NCBI GenBank assembly: GCA_024760905.1
Contig: CM045729.1
Location: forward strand, 79,489,050-79,553,049
Length of the DNA: 64,000 nt
From: Plotosus lineatus
Taxonomy: Eukaryota > Chordata > Actinopteri > Siluriformes > Plotosidae
Direction of reading: 5' to 3'
Within the stretch, counting starts at the first letter, position 1, and every line of letters starts with the position of its first letter. Made by a program: the position numbers and the translations under genes. Shown here in pieces: positions 1 to 9,416 of the stretch. The notes beneath the pieces were generated by a model. That model saw nothing but the letters and a program-made list of their open reading frames with translations, did not search any database and was not told the DNA's origin.

Positions 1-273
1 TCATGTCCTCTTTTTACACGTACTTCATATGCAGCTCAGTCAGTAAGAGACTTCGGCTATCTTCACCAGGCAACCCAAGTCTGGCGAATAGGCTTAAATA
101 GACCTTTCCTGAAATATTTTCAAAAGTGCTATGAAACAGAACATTTGCTTTCGCACAGCTTGAGGGGGCGGTTCCCTGCAGTGGTGGCTGATGGTCTCTC
201 ACATGGAAGCACATTTTTGGCCTACATCATAAACTTTGTTATGCATCATGGCATTCATGCGTAAATTCTTATA

Positions 274-625
274 CAGGGATCCCTCACTTTCCGCGGTTAA
301 TGGGGACCGAGACACACACCCCCCCCCCCCCCCCCCCCCCGTGACCGACGATTTCCGCAAAGTAAGAGCGACCCCCCCCGACATCTGAGTGTGTGGCGTG
401 CGTCTGTATGTGTGTGTATTTATATTTATTCACATATTATGCTTTATTTTTGAATGTTTAATTGTTATTATAAGCATTTATAGTGTTGAATATGTATTTA
501 TTGATATTATATACACATATACATGTACGTATACGTCAGTCGGGGGGGGTCGATCCTACTTTGTGGAAATTGGCGGTTGCAGGGGGTCTCGGTCCCCAAT
601 AACTGTGAAAAGTGAGGGATCCCTG
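274..625. mobile_element. MITE, copy 1 (short DNA transposon with about 40-bp inverted ends)
   Basis: Both ends read CAGGGATCCCTCACTTT inward and continue as an inverted repeat of about 40 bp with a few mismatches; TA lies outside each end (272-273, 626-627), as expected for a TA target duplication. The interior holds a poly-C run (about 310-340) and an AT-rich core that recurs at 7268-7764. No coding capacity. Superfamily not assigned. Confidence 0.7.
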
Positions 626-627
626 TA

Positions 628-695
628 TTTTTGAAAAAAAACGTGATGCACTGAAGCCGCAGAAACTGAATCACGAAGTAGCGCTGGATCACTGT
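628..695 (-). mobile_element. Detached left arm of the same MITE family
   Basis: On the minus strand this matches the left arm of the copy at 7268-7764 (shared TCAGTGCATCACG followed by a T run). It abuts the right end of copy 1 in inverted orientation, so the locus is rearranged. From 696 to 890 I see nothing recognisable. Confidence 0.55.
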
Positions 696-890
696 ATATA
701 CCCTTGTCAAAGTTATCCAGATTCCCGAAAACCTTAAGATTGTTTGAATAAAATCCGAGCAGCACCATTTTCTTTATTCCAGCACTTCCGGCCAGCAAGT
801 TCAGCTTCTCATAGCAAAAGAGTGGAGGAAACTTGCTATTGTTCCCAAGACTTTACTTTATTCTGATAGATGAAACAAATGATTAATGAG

Positions 891-1022
891 CTCTGCGATG
901 GCCGGGTGATCTGTCCAGGATGTACCCTGCCTTCACCCTGAGTTGGCTGAGATGGCTGCCAGCTGCCCTGCAACCCCAATTAGAATTAAGCGGTTCAGAA
1001 ACTGAACGAATGGATTAATGAG
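891..1022 (+). mobile_element. SINE type A tail, 5'-truncated
   Basis: Carries the type A tail: TGCGATGGCC start, CCAGGATGTACCCTGCC, GGCTGAGATGG, and AATTAGAATTAAGCGGTTCAG before an AATG-rich end. No tRNA-like head remains. Confidence 0.75.
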
Positions 1023-1197
1023 CATTGATCTGCCCTATCGTTTTATTCGGAGTCTCTTGAGCTTCATTTTTTTTATCCGACACACGAACTGCATGAAATC
1101 AAACTCCACTGATGGTTTATGATAAGCTTGACACAGCCATAGTTTCATTTAGAAATATATTTTAAAGCTGATCATATCCCCTGGAGGGACATAAACT

Positions 1198-1680
1198 GGC
1201 AGTCTGGAGATATTCATCACCTCTGTGGATTATTATTATTATTATTATTTTTTTTTTTTTTTGAAAAGTCAACAGAAAAATCCCTTTGATTGTAGTTCAC
1301 ATGAAATTGGACTCCTAACTGAGGTAATCCTGAGCTTATAGACGGACATCCTGTTCCAGATGCTTATGGGTCCGCAGAGACATCTCCGTCACTGGGAAGG
1401 TGCTCATTATAAATCGTTTCATCGGAGTGTTATTGCATGTGACTGCACCATCCTATCAGAGCCAAGCTGAAGGCTGGAGTGCTCGCTCGCTGATGGTGGA
1501 ATAACACTGACTTCATCCCATGGGCCAGACAAATGTGGACTTTGCCAAGGAGAACCTTTCAGATATTATCAGGATTAATTCATGAATACATGATGCTTGA
1601 GCCAGTGGAGAGCGACTATTCTAGCACGAGCATATACCAACACTTTATATATCATGATGTTATCAAGGCTATACCTGCAT
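1198..1680 (+). other. Low-copy block A1, paralogous to 54562-55010
   Basis: About 450 bp aligns by eye with 54562-55010 in the same orientation, with long identical runs such as GTGTTATTGCATGTGACTG and GACAAATGTGGACTTTGCC. No transposon ends or reading frame seen. Copy A1 has an extra (ATT)n/poly-T stretch at 1231-1262. It reads as unique genomic DNA duplicated with block A2. Confidence 0.65.
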
Positions 1681-2141
1681 GAGTTCTGCGCATTATAATT
1701 CCAAGTGTCTACTGGGACCTTCAACCCTAAAAAAAGTCATTCCCTTTCTGAAAAGACTGGATTCAAAGTGTAGTATTACAACAGGAGACCAAATTAAATA
1801 AAACTGTGTTGAGGTTCAAATTTTGCAACCTATACAACGCCTCACTTTTACTTGGCATTTGATTTAAAAGAATACTGGCAGATTCCATTGACTATGACAT
1901 CATAGGGGGGAAAAAAAAGCATCTTCCGCTTGTCTTGCCTGCGTGCTTCGGTTTCCTTCCACAGTCCAAGAACATTCACATTAGGTCAAATCACTACCCA
2001 GAATTATCCCAGGTGTGAATGGATGTTTATCCAAGTTTCTCTGCAGAGTCTACGGGTTAAAACATACAGTACAGTCCAGCAGATACCATGATAGTAGCTC
2101 AACAGAACCAGTGATACAGAATAAGAATATAAATAAATACA
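1681..2141. other. No recognisable feature
   Basis: AT-rich DNA with no supported reading frame. Only a weak hint of SINE-2 head wording (CACAGTCCAAGAACATTCACA, around 1960-1980) is visible. Confidence 0.4.
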
Positions 2142-2160
2142 ACACACACACACACACACA
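2142..2160. repeat. (CA)n microsatellite
   Basis: Uninterrupted CA dinucleotides immediately upstream of a SINE. Confidence 0.9.
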
Positions 2161-2165
2161 CCTTA

Positions 2166-2870
2166 TGGTGGCACAGTAATTAGCTTGTCCGTTTCACAGC
2201 AAGATGGTCCTGGGTTTAATTCCCAGTTCAGGTGCTTCTATGTGGCATTTGCACGTTCTCTCTGTGCTTGCGTGGGTTTCCTCCAGGTTCTCCGGGTTCC
2301 TCCCACAGTCCAGAAACATGTCTGTCTTCCTTTTGGCTTTTTCCCTTTTACTCGGGAGTCGCCACAGCGAATCATCTGATTCGCACACGTTTGATTTGGC
2401 AGAGGTTTTTACGTCGGATGCCCTTCCTGTCACAACCCTTTTTAGCAAGGGACAGAAACACGCTGACGACTTTGCAGCTACTCTTTACGAAAGTCAGCAA
2501 TGGTTCTTTTACATGAACCTCTCACCATAGACAGTGAGAGACATGGCCCGCCTTTGATAACCCAGTTAGCTGCACTGGGGGGACAGTGACAACCTTGTGG
2601 AGAGTGGGACTCGAACCCCCAACCTTAGGATCAGCGATCCTGCGCCCTATACCACTAGACCAGAAACATGCACAGTCGGTTAATTGGCTGTTCCAAATCA
2701 ACCCTAGGTGTGAGTATGAGTATGAATGGTTGTGTGAATGTTGGCCCTGCAATGGCCTGGTAAGCTGTCCAGAGTGTACCCTACCCTCACCCAGAGTCAT
2801 CTGAGATGGGCGCCAGCCTCCACGTCTCCCGAATTAGGATTAAGCGGCTTACAAAATGAATGAATGATGA
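2166..2870 (+). mobile_element. SINE-2, full unit interrupted by another SINE
   Basis: Head at 2166-2320 with a tRNA-like B-box variant (GGGTTTAATTCCC) and the motif GTGCTTGCGTGGGTTTCCTCC. The body and type A tail resume at 2671 and end in AATGAATGAATG. A SINE-1B (2321-2659) sits between two perfect copies of CCAGAAACATG (2310-2320 and 2660-2670). Removing it restores the family sequence. Confidence 0.88.
2321..2659 (-). mobile_element. SINE-1B, nested in SINE-2
   Basis: Minus-strand SINE. The head at the right end has an A-box-like GTCTAGTGGTATAGGGCG and B box GGTTCGAGTCCC. The body includes AACCATTGCTGACTTTCGTA. The tail holds AGGAAGGGCATCCGACGTAAA and CGCTGTGGCGACTCCCGAG, both matching the RTE-like LINE at 31681-34833. 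Flanked by 11-bp target duplications. Confidence 0.9.
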
Positions 2871-2874
2871 ATAT

Positions 2875-2875
<1 letters not shown>

Positions 2876-2939
<64 letters not shown>
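2876..2939. repeat. (CA)n microsatellite, about 64 bp
   Basis: Pure CA array directly after the SINE-2 tail. Confidence 0.95.
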
Positions 2940-2942
<3 letters not shown>

Positions 2943-3026
2943 CGCCTATTATTGCATGTGTTGTCTATGATTGCGTTTCGCCTATTATCCTACATGTGTT
3001 GCCAAAACAACTCAAAAGTCAATGAT

Positions 3027-3181
3027 GCCCAACCTTGTTCCTGGAGATCTAACTTGCTGAAGAATTTTGCTGCCAAGCTGAGCTTGAAACCTTAAGGCAA
3101 TGACTTGTTCCAGCCATATTGGTGTCGACCTGACACATCTAAAGTCTTCATGGAGGTAGAGCTCTAGGAACAGCATTGGGT
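3027..3181. mobile_element. MITE with about 24-bp imperfect inverted ends
   Basis: Left end CCCAACCTTGTTCCTGGAGA; the right end reads inward as ACCCAATGCTGTTCCTAGAG. No coding sequence. A related end recurs near 56190-56280. Superfamily not assigned. Confidence 0.55.
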
Positions 3182-3186
3182 ACCAC

Positions 3187-3493
3187 TGTTCTAAGCCACA
3201 AAATCATGGACTCAACAGAACCTCTGAGGGTTTGCTCTTGCATCTGGCACCATGCATTCAGCAGCACACCACTTAATTGTCAATTTCAAAGGTTTGTCCA
3301 GAGCATCTCACAAATGGGGAACTGACGTTCTTCATTCTTCAGCCAATTTCCCTGAAACCATTTTTCAACAGCCTTGCAGTATGGCAGGATGCATCATCTT
3401 GCTAAAAAGAAGGCTGGGAAACATCTCTGCCATGAAGGTTTCTTCTTGATTTGCAACAGTGTTTAGGTATATAGTGACTTTCAAAGTACGTAA

Positions 3494-3532
<39 letters not shown>

Positions 3533-3990
3533 ATTCTTCTGCGTGACCCGGGGTTTCAGAGCAGTGAGGTCCAGATGTCCCTCTCCCCAGCCACTTCCTC
3601 CAGCTCTTCCGTGCCAACTCCAAGGCAGTCCCAGACCAGCCAAGAGACATAGTCCTTCTACAATGTTCTGGGTTGAATCTGGGGTCTCTTCATGGTTGGA
3701 CATGCCCAAAATACCACACGAGATAAGCGTTCGGAAGGCATTCTAATCAGATGCCCGAGCACCTCGGCTGGTTCCTCTCAATGCGGAGGAGCAGTAGTTC
3801 TACTCCGAGCTCCTCCCACATGACTGAGCTTCTCAACCTATATTAAAGGACGTAACAGTCATGATTTCCAGGACCCATGGTTTTCCAGAAGAATATGTCC
3901 ATTATGTCACTGCTTCCAGTGGCTTGCCTTCTTCTGATTGTCCATCCTGTTGCCACGTCATTCCAAAAATAAAAACAAACATGTGCTAAG
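3187..3990 (-). pseudogene. Tc1-like transposase remnant split by a LINE
   Basis: On the minus strand, 3365-3480 translates to YLNTVANQEETFMAEMFPSL, matching the Tc1 stretch just before the second catalytic Asp. The expected QQDNAP-type motif is degraded to FSKMMHPA. The upstream part of the transposase lies at 3858-3965, across the inserted LINE 3496-3849. Frames are broken and no inverted ends are visible, so this is a fossil. Assignment rests on family resemblance, not on intact catalytic residues. Confidence 0.55.
3496..3849 (-). mobile_element. LINE-2, 5'-truncated copy with (GAT)n tail
   Basis: Minus-strand fragment of the reverse-transcriptase C-terminal region. It shares wording with 21279-21600 (the ACCTGGACATCT-type end, [11 protein letters not shown] region degraded). 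Its 3' end runs into a (GAT)n tail at 3496-3532. Perfect 8-bp target duplications ACGTAACA occur at 3488-3495 and 3850-3857, so this is a genuine retrotransposition into the Tc1 remnant. Confidence 0.75.
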
Positions 3991-3995
3991 AGTCA

Positions 3996-4346
3996 GGCAG
4001 CACGATGGCATAATGGTCAGCGAGTCTCTCTCACAGGAAGAAGATCCTTGGTTTAAATCCTGGCCTTACACATTTCTGTGTGGAGTTTTGCTGTTAACAT
4101 GTTGCTTGTGTGAGTTTCTTCTGGGTGCTGTACTTTCCTGCCACAGTCCAAAGACACGCATGAAGTTGATTGGCTGTTCCAAATTGCCCTAGGTTTTAAT
4201 GTGAGTGTTAATGGCATTGTGTGTGTTGCCCAGTGATGGCCTGGCTAGCTGTTCAATGTGTACCCTACTTTCACCCAGTGCTGGCTGAGACGGACACCGG
4301 TGTTACCCTAGTAGGATGAGATGATTCGACAAATGAGAGGCGAGAT
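3996..4346 (+). mobile_element. SINE-2 with type A tail, diverged
   Basis: Head AGGCAGCACGATGGCATAATG, middle CACAGTCCAAAGACACGCAT and GATTGGCTGTTCCAAATTGC, then a diverged tail (TGATGGCCTGGCTAGCTGTT, GGCTGAGACGGACACC). Confidence 0.8.
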
Positions 4347-4618
4347 GAGCACCAGTAATCGAGCAATCTGGATTGCTGAAGAAGGTCATGGGACGTTTTT
4401 TGCTCTGCGTCAGTATCCATGTAATCGTGTCGTTGCGTGACTGGTTACAAGACCCAAGGCGTGATAATAGGATTACAATCAAAATCTGAAATTAGCTGCA
4501 GAAGGTTTTGGGATCTGATAATTATTTTTCCAGTTAATGTTTCTTAGATTTGAAGGCAAGTCTCAGACTTTATCCAGGGAAACACGTATAGGTGGAGAAA
4601 TCAGAATTTGCTTCCTCT

Positions 4619-4869
4619 TCCTCGTCTTTTCCTTTCGGCTGTTCCCTTGAGGGGTCGCCACAGCGAATCATCTGCCTCCATCTCACCCGATCCTCTGCAT
4701 CTTCTTCTCTTACTCCAGCTACCTTCATGTCCTCCTTCACCACGTCCATGCATCTCCTCTTTGGTCGTCCTCTAGGCCTTCTGCCTGGTAGTTCCAACCT
4801 CAGCATCCTACTACCAATATACTCACTATCCCGCCTCTGTACATGTCCAAACCATCTCAATCTAGCCTC
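4619..4869 (-). pseudogene. RTE-like LINE, C-terminal fragment 1
   Basis: Minus-strand translation gives RLRWFGHVQRRDSEYIGSRM, LPGRRPRGRPKRR and EDAEDRVRWRQMIRCGD, the C-terminal end of the RT protein seen complete at 33228-34830. It ends with the family 3' sequence (GCGACCCCTCAAGGGAACAG then AAAGGAAAAG). Strongly 5'-truncated; no RT core. Confidence 0.85.
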
Positions 4870-5246
4870 AAGAGTCATCAGTGGACCAGCAGCTGATTGC
4901 TGCAAAAGACGAGCAGGAGAACTTGAAAGTATGTTTACATGTTTGCATGTTTTCATTTTGATTTTCCACCACGTATTATGCTTGGGGACTCACATTCTTT
5001 ATGTTGTATTCAATTACGTTTCTGTAAATTTTGGTAGAATATTTTGTTTGAATGTTTGCCCTATAGGTGGCTTCACTATCAGACTATTTACTGTTAATCA
5101 AGAAAATAATATGAAACAATGTTATTTAGATATAAACATATCCAAATAGACATAGAAAGGCAATAAACATTAAAAAATTATATATAGCCCAGACAGAAAC
5201 CGATTTTTGGTATTAAAAAAAATAGAAGAACTGATTTTGGGATAAG

Positions 5247-5371
5247 CCCTGCGATGGCCTGGCGAGCGGTCCAGAATGCACACCGTCATCGCCCAGAGTT
5301 AGCCGAGATGGGCACCAGCCTCTCCTCGACCCAAATCATGATTAAGCGGTCCAGAAAACGAATGAATGAGG
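5247..5371 (+). mobile_element. SINE type A tail
   Basis: CCCTGCGATGGCCTGGCGAG start, GAGATGGGCACCAGCCTC, ending AACGAATGAATGAGG. Head missing. Lies inside the composite insertion in the opposite sense to its LINE parts. Confidence 0.75.
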
Positions 5372-5395
5372 ATTTTTGGACAAACAAACAAACTT

Positions 5396-5755
5396 CTTCT
5401 TCTTTTCCTTTTGGCTGTTCCCTTCAGGAGTCGCCACAGCAAATCATCTGCCTACATCTCACCCTGTTCTCTGCATCTTCTTCTCTTATGCCAACGACCT
5501 TCATGTCCTCCTTCACCACATCCATAAATCCCTTCTTTGGTCTTCCTCTAGGCCTTTTGTCTGGCAGTTCGAACCTCAGCATCCTACTACCAATATATTC
5601 ACTATCTCTCCTATGTACATGTCCAAACCATCTCAATCTAGCCTCTCTGACTTTGTCTCCAAAACCTCTAACATGTGCTGTCCTTCTGACGTGCTCATTC
5701 CTGATCCTATCCATCCTCGTTACTCCCAAAGAGAACCTCAACATTTTCATCTCTG
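5396..5755 (-). pseudogene. RTE-like LINE, C-terminal fragment 2
   Basis: Minus-strand frame of about 108 codons from MKMLRFSLGVTRMDRIRNEH through RGRPKKGFMDVVKEDMKVVG to the 3' end (CTGTGGCGACTCCTGAAGG). Covers slightly more of the C-terminus than fragment 1. Its own 3' end is not followed by the target duplication; that lies beyond fragment 1. Confidence 0.85.
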
Positions 5756-6194
5756 CAGAATTTGCTTCCTCTGTGCTGTTTAAAAATATAAAAGAGCCAA
5801 AATATGTAAATAAATCTTAAGTGATTGTTGGGATTTTGGTTCTGATTAGGAAGTTTCCATAGTTAGCATATGAGGTATTATACTCATACTGCTTCCTGAG
5901 TGAAAACCTGCCACACATGCACACATGCAAAAACGTACTCCCTGAATATCTCCTCAAAGCCATAAAATATGTTTCACATGTTGGTTTTGACACCATGGCT
6001 CAGTACAGCTGACGGTAAAACCACGCCATCAGGTTTGTTGATTTGTATGCCTGCAATTTTGTAGCTTTTTTTCTTTACGCCTACAGAGACTCATCTCCCC
6101 AGTGACAGCTAGATGAACTTATTGAGACCGAAACCATGCTGAGCAGTAAAATAAACTAGACACTGGGCATTTTCTGAACCCCTGCCTGTCCACA

Positions 6195-6245
6195 GGGAGA
6201 ACATACAAACTCCGCACAGAAATGTCCATGGGGCTCAAGCTAAAG
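6195..6245 (-). mobile_element. SINE-2 head fragment
   Basis: Contains GGGAGAACATACAAACTCCG followed by CACAGAAATG, the minus-strand wording of the SINE-2 head. From 6246 to 6478 nothing else is recognised. Confidence 0.5.
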
Positions 6246-7196
6246 ATGTTCTTGATGTGAGTTAGGAGCGCCCAGCACTGCATGGCCCCTTAATGTATTA
6301 ATCTATAGTGAAGTGTATGTGTATGTCATTCCTTTCGAGTCTTTCACCGTTTGCAAGTCTTTCCTCATCTTTTCACGAGACGGGGAAATCCTTGATGCCA
6401 TGTTATGCATTTCACATATTCAGCATGGATCCATGCTGAAATGGACATTCATCTGGAAAGATAATAACAATGAATGTACAGTAGGCCTCTGATCATTCAG
6501 GGTTTTGCGCTCGAGCCCCCCGCATACTCGCGGGTTGCCCACAAACCCGGAAATAACTGGCATGTGATTCAAATTTAGCCAATGGCTGAGAGCGTTTTAT
6601 TGGTTGAGATGATGTATACACCCCTTTTTTTTCCCTCATTCGCGCACAAGTTGTCAATGTGCATTTTTTTGTGTTTTAAATTACCAGTTAAGTTCTATGA
6701 TGCCACCCAAACGCCCTGCATCTTCTCAGGCTTCTGCTAAGGAGCCTAAGCATCAGAAAAAAGTAATGACGCTGCATAAAAAAAGTAGAACTGCTTGATA
6801 TGATACAGGAAGGAAAAAGTTATACTGCTGTAGGGCACCATTATGCAGTGCACTATCAAGACCCTTGGAAGGATTCTTATTCTTTATTTAAAGGATTGAA
6901 TCATGAAACATTTTATGAGTTTGTTTACCCAGTGAATACGCAGTGAATCAATGTGTATATATATAGCCTCGCTAGGATCATGACGGCTGCTATCTTGACT
7001 TGACAGACCTACTTTAGGTCACGTGACAAGCAAACGGGTTTGTGTATTACTACTCTTAGCTCATTAGCTTCCTACGCCAGGTGCTGTGATTAGTTCTCAA
7101 TGTACGGAAATGGTGGAGTTAGTTGATTCATTGCATCATGAGCTTTTGTAATAAACTATCATAAGACATAAGACATAAGAAAAAAAAAAAAAAAAT

Positions 7197-7202
7197 AAAT
7201 AA

Positions 7203-7267
<65 letters not shown>
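7197..7267. repeat. (TA)n microsatellite
   Basis: About 60 bp of TA after a short AAATAAATA stretch; lies at the left border of the nested MITE. Confidence 0.95.
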
Positions 7268-7270
<3 letters not shown>

Positions 7271-7764
7271 GGTTCCCTCGCTACTTCGTGCTTCAATTCA
7301 TTCGGCTTCAGTGCATCACGTTTTTTTTTTTTTTTTTGAAATGTTCATCGAATTAAAAAATAACGAAATTAAGGAAGAATATGGGAAAAATTAAGTAAAA
7401 TGCCACAAAAACAAGGCCATTTATGCCAAAAAAACCCCCCTAAACAGACACAATACATAAAATAACCCAAAACCCCCCAACAAAACTTCTTACAGTTTTG
7501 TGAGGTGCGCATGTGCGTGTGTGTGCATGCGCTCGCATTACATTTTATTTATATTTTCTGCATTATTTTTGAATGTTTAATTGTTATTATAAGCATTTAT
7601 AGCATTTAATATATATTTACTGATATTATATACACATATACATGGACAGTACGTATATGTCAGTCGGGGTGGTGTTAGGCGTGGGGGTTTTCATCCTACT
7701 TCGCGGAATTTGGTGGTTGCGGGGGTCTCGGTCCCAATTAACCGTAGAAAGTGAGGGATCCCTG
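7268..7764. mobile_element. MITE, copy 2 (fuller version)
   Basis: Left arm CATGGTTCCCTCGCTACTTC; right arm ends GTGAGGGATCCCTG with TA on both outer sides. Its AT-rich core (TTTTTGAATGTTTAATTGTT) is shared with copy 1. Inserted in the TA repeat of the Tigger element. Confidence 0.7.
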
Positions 7765-8084
7765 TATATATACACACAGTATACTGTTTATATATTTTAT
7801 TATCAATAAATATTATCACAGCTTAAATTGAAAAAGTTTTTACGAATCATTACTACATGATTACTGCATTATTACTGTATTAATGAGTAAGACTGTCTAT
7901 AGAATGTGTTTAAGAAGCATATTTTAGTGCATGTAATATCGTACATAGGGTTTTACCTCCGCGTTATTAATTCACGCATGTAATATGTTACATTGAGTTT
8001 TACTTCCGGGTAAATAACTTGCGGAATTTCTTGATCCGTGGGAAGGGCCGAAACCAAACTCCAGCAAAAAACGAGGGCGTACTG

Positions 8085-8810
8085 TATTAAAAATGACAAA
8101 TTTGAGATGTATTGAGGATACTTATTTCACAGCCTCATCCGAAATCAAGATAGTACTGAACTACTTGTCTGACGCATAGGCTTGTGAATGCAGGCTCTAA
8201 GTATACCGTATGTAGTGATGTTCATCAGAGTGTAGAAATAATATGACCATTAGATGGGGTAAGCAGTTTCTGGCTTGAGTTCTGAACTTAGGCCCCATTG
8301 ATGAAGGCGACACGTTTGCATTTAACTCACAATAAACAGCTAGTCCAGAAGATATGTGAAAATTGGTGCATTGGACAGAGAACAATGGACATGTCACCTA
8401 ATATTTTGGCACATTCTGATCTATAAGGATTTAGATAAATAGATGATTGATTGTCCACGATTATTCTGCTGTCAGTTCAACAGTAAAAAATAGGTGCATA
8501 GGTAGGAGCAACAGGAGACAGGCATATATATTACACACGTAATTATTTTGACATGCAAGCACACATTACTTTGAAAAACATGACGATGGTCCATTGAAAT
8601 TCATAAGTATTGTACATACAAAGTAGATATATATATACAAAGATAGAAAAAGTGCACTGCATTCACCATAAAATTTACCAAAAACTGGATTAAATTGTTG
8701 AATTACTTGCATGTAATCTTACCAGTTTGAATTTTTCCAGTCTGCCTTCTCGCCAAATGATTCAGCCGAGTTTGCAGAGCCAGGGAGAAACCATCTCAAA
8801 TAGAACTGTT
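8085..8810. other. No recognisable gene or element
   Basis: AT-rich DNA. Minus-strand frame 8197-8397 has no recognisable motif, and I do not call it. Confidence 0.4.
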
Positions 8811-9026
8811 CAAATTTAGGAAGAAAACTCTCCCCACACAATCTACAAGGACTGCTGGTGTTGTTCCCTGTCCTTGAGGTGACTTCCATCATTGATTCTG
8901 AACAAGCTCAGAAAGCTTTTCTCAGTGGCCTGGCATGTAGCAATATTACCAGATGATGGTTTCTTTAGGCCACCTCTGTCCTTCAACAAATGAAGAGCAT
9001 GTGTGGAGTACAGATCCTATACAGTA
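8811..9026 (+). repeat. Dispersed unit of unknown identity, copy 1
   Basis: About 210 bp matches 14636-14845 closely by eye (for example TGACTTCCATCATTGATTCT, TAGGCCACCTCTGTCCTTCA). Both copies are followed by a SINE type A tail. Both share an open frame starting HNLQGLLVLFPVLEVTSIID. Confidence 0.65.
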
Positions 9027-9232
9027 CCTCCTTGTGGTGAGAGGTATATAAAAGAAACATTACTGACTTTTGTCAAGAGTAGCAGCATAGTCGTCAGCGT
9101 GTTTCTCCCCTGCGATGGCCTAGTGATCTGTCCAGGGTGTCCTCTGTCCTCGCCCAGAGTCAGCTGAGACGGGCACCAGCCTCCCCGCAACCCTATTTAG
9201 GATGACGTGGTTCAGAAAATGAATGAATGAAT
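9027..9232 (+). mobile_element. SINE-1A, 3' two thirds
   Basis: GAGAGGTATATAAAAGAAAC body, GTCGTCAGCGTGTTTC junction, then the type A tail to AATGAATGAATG. Head absent. Confidence 0.8.
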
Positions 9233-9416
9233 GTGCTATTGCTGATGGCTTGTACTGGTACATTAGCAATTCAGTAGGTGCTGCGCTTTCTAGTAAACAA
9301 ATGATTTGACCTGGGTGGTGCTACAAACTTCTGGGTTTATTTAATGAATCACTGTGTGCGAATAATGGCATGTATATTAATTATTTAAATTTGTTGCATC
9401 ACTTTAATTTGATTAG

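Larger units (their letters stand above)
4619..5755 (-). mobile_element. Composite RTE insertion with 17-bp target duplications
   Basis: Perfect direct repeats CAGAATTTGCTTCCTCT flank it (4602-4618, 5756-5772). Paralogous block 61860-62370 lacks the insert and has a single diverged target, so the boundaries are supported two ways. Inside on the minus strand are: an RTE-like LINE 3' end (5755-5396), about 525 bp of non-LINE DNA including an opposed SINE tail, then a second RTE 3' end (4869-4619). One pair of duplications around two LINE ends suggests a single insertion event, for example a read-through transcript (3' transduction). Confidence 0.7.
4545..6175 (+). other. Low-copy block A2, paralogous to 61860-62370
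   Basis: The outer parts 4545-4618 and 5756-6175 together align with 61860-62370 in the same orientation. Shared wording includes AGCCAAAAT.TGTAAATAAAT, CATACTG.TTCCTGAGTGAA and GTAAAATAAACT. The 1137 bp in between (4619-5755) is a retrotransposon insertion absent from the other copy. Confidence 0.65.
6479..8084 (+). mobile_element. Tigger/pogo-like DNA transposon, degraded, with nested MITE
   Basis: Ends CAGTAGGCCTCTGATCATTC (left) and, inward from the right, CAGTACGCCCTCG; TA flanks both (6477-6478, 8085-8086). A transposase start is visible at 6697: MMPPKRPASS, then KKVMTLH, then after a one-base A insertion VELLDMIQEGKSYTAVGHHY, the N-terminal helix-turn-helix region typical of Tigger proteins. 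The catalytic domain is not recognisable. The right part contains (TA)n and a MITE (7268-7764). Confidence 0.7.

Noticed and set aside
3365..3709. 114-codon minus-strand protein with a poly-Met stretch
   Set aside because: It runs through a (CAT)n LINE tail and joins Tc1 and LINE fragments; not a gene.
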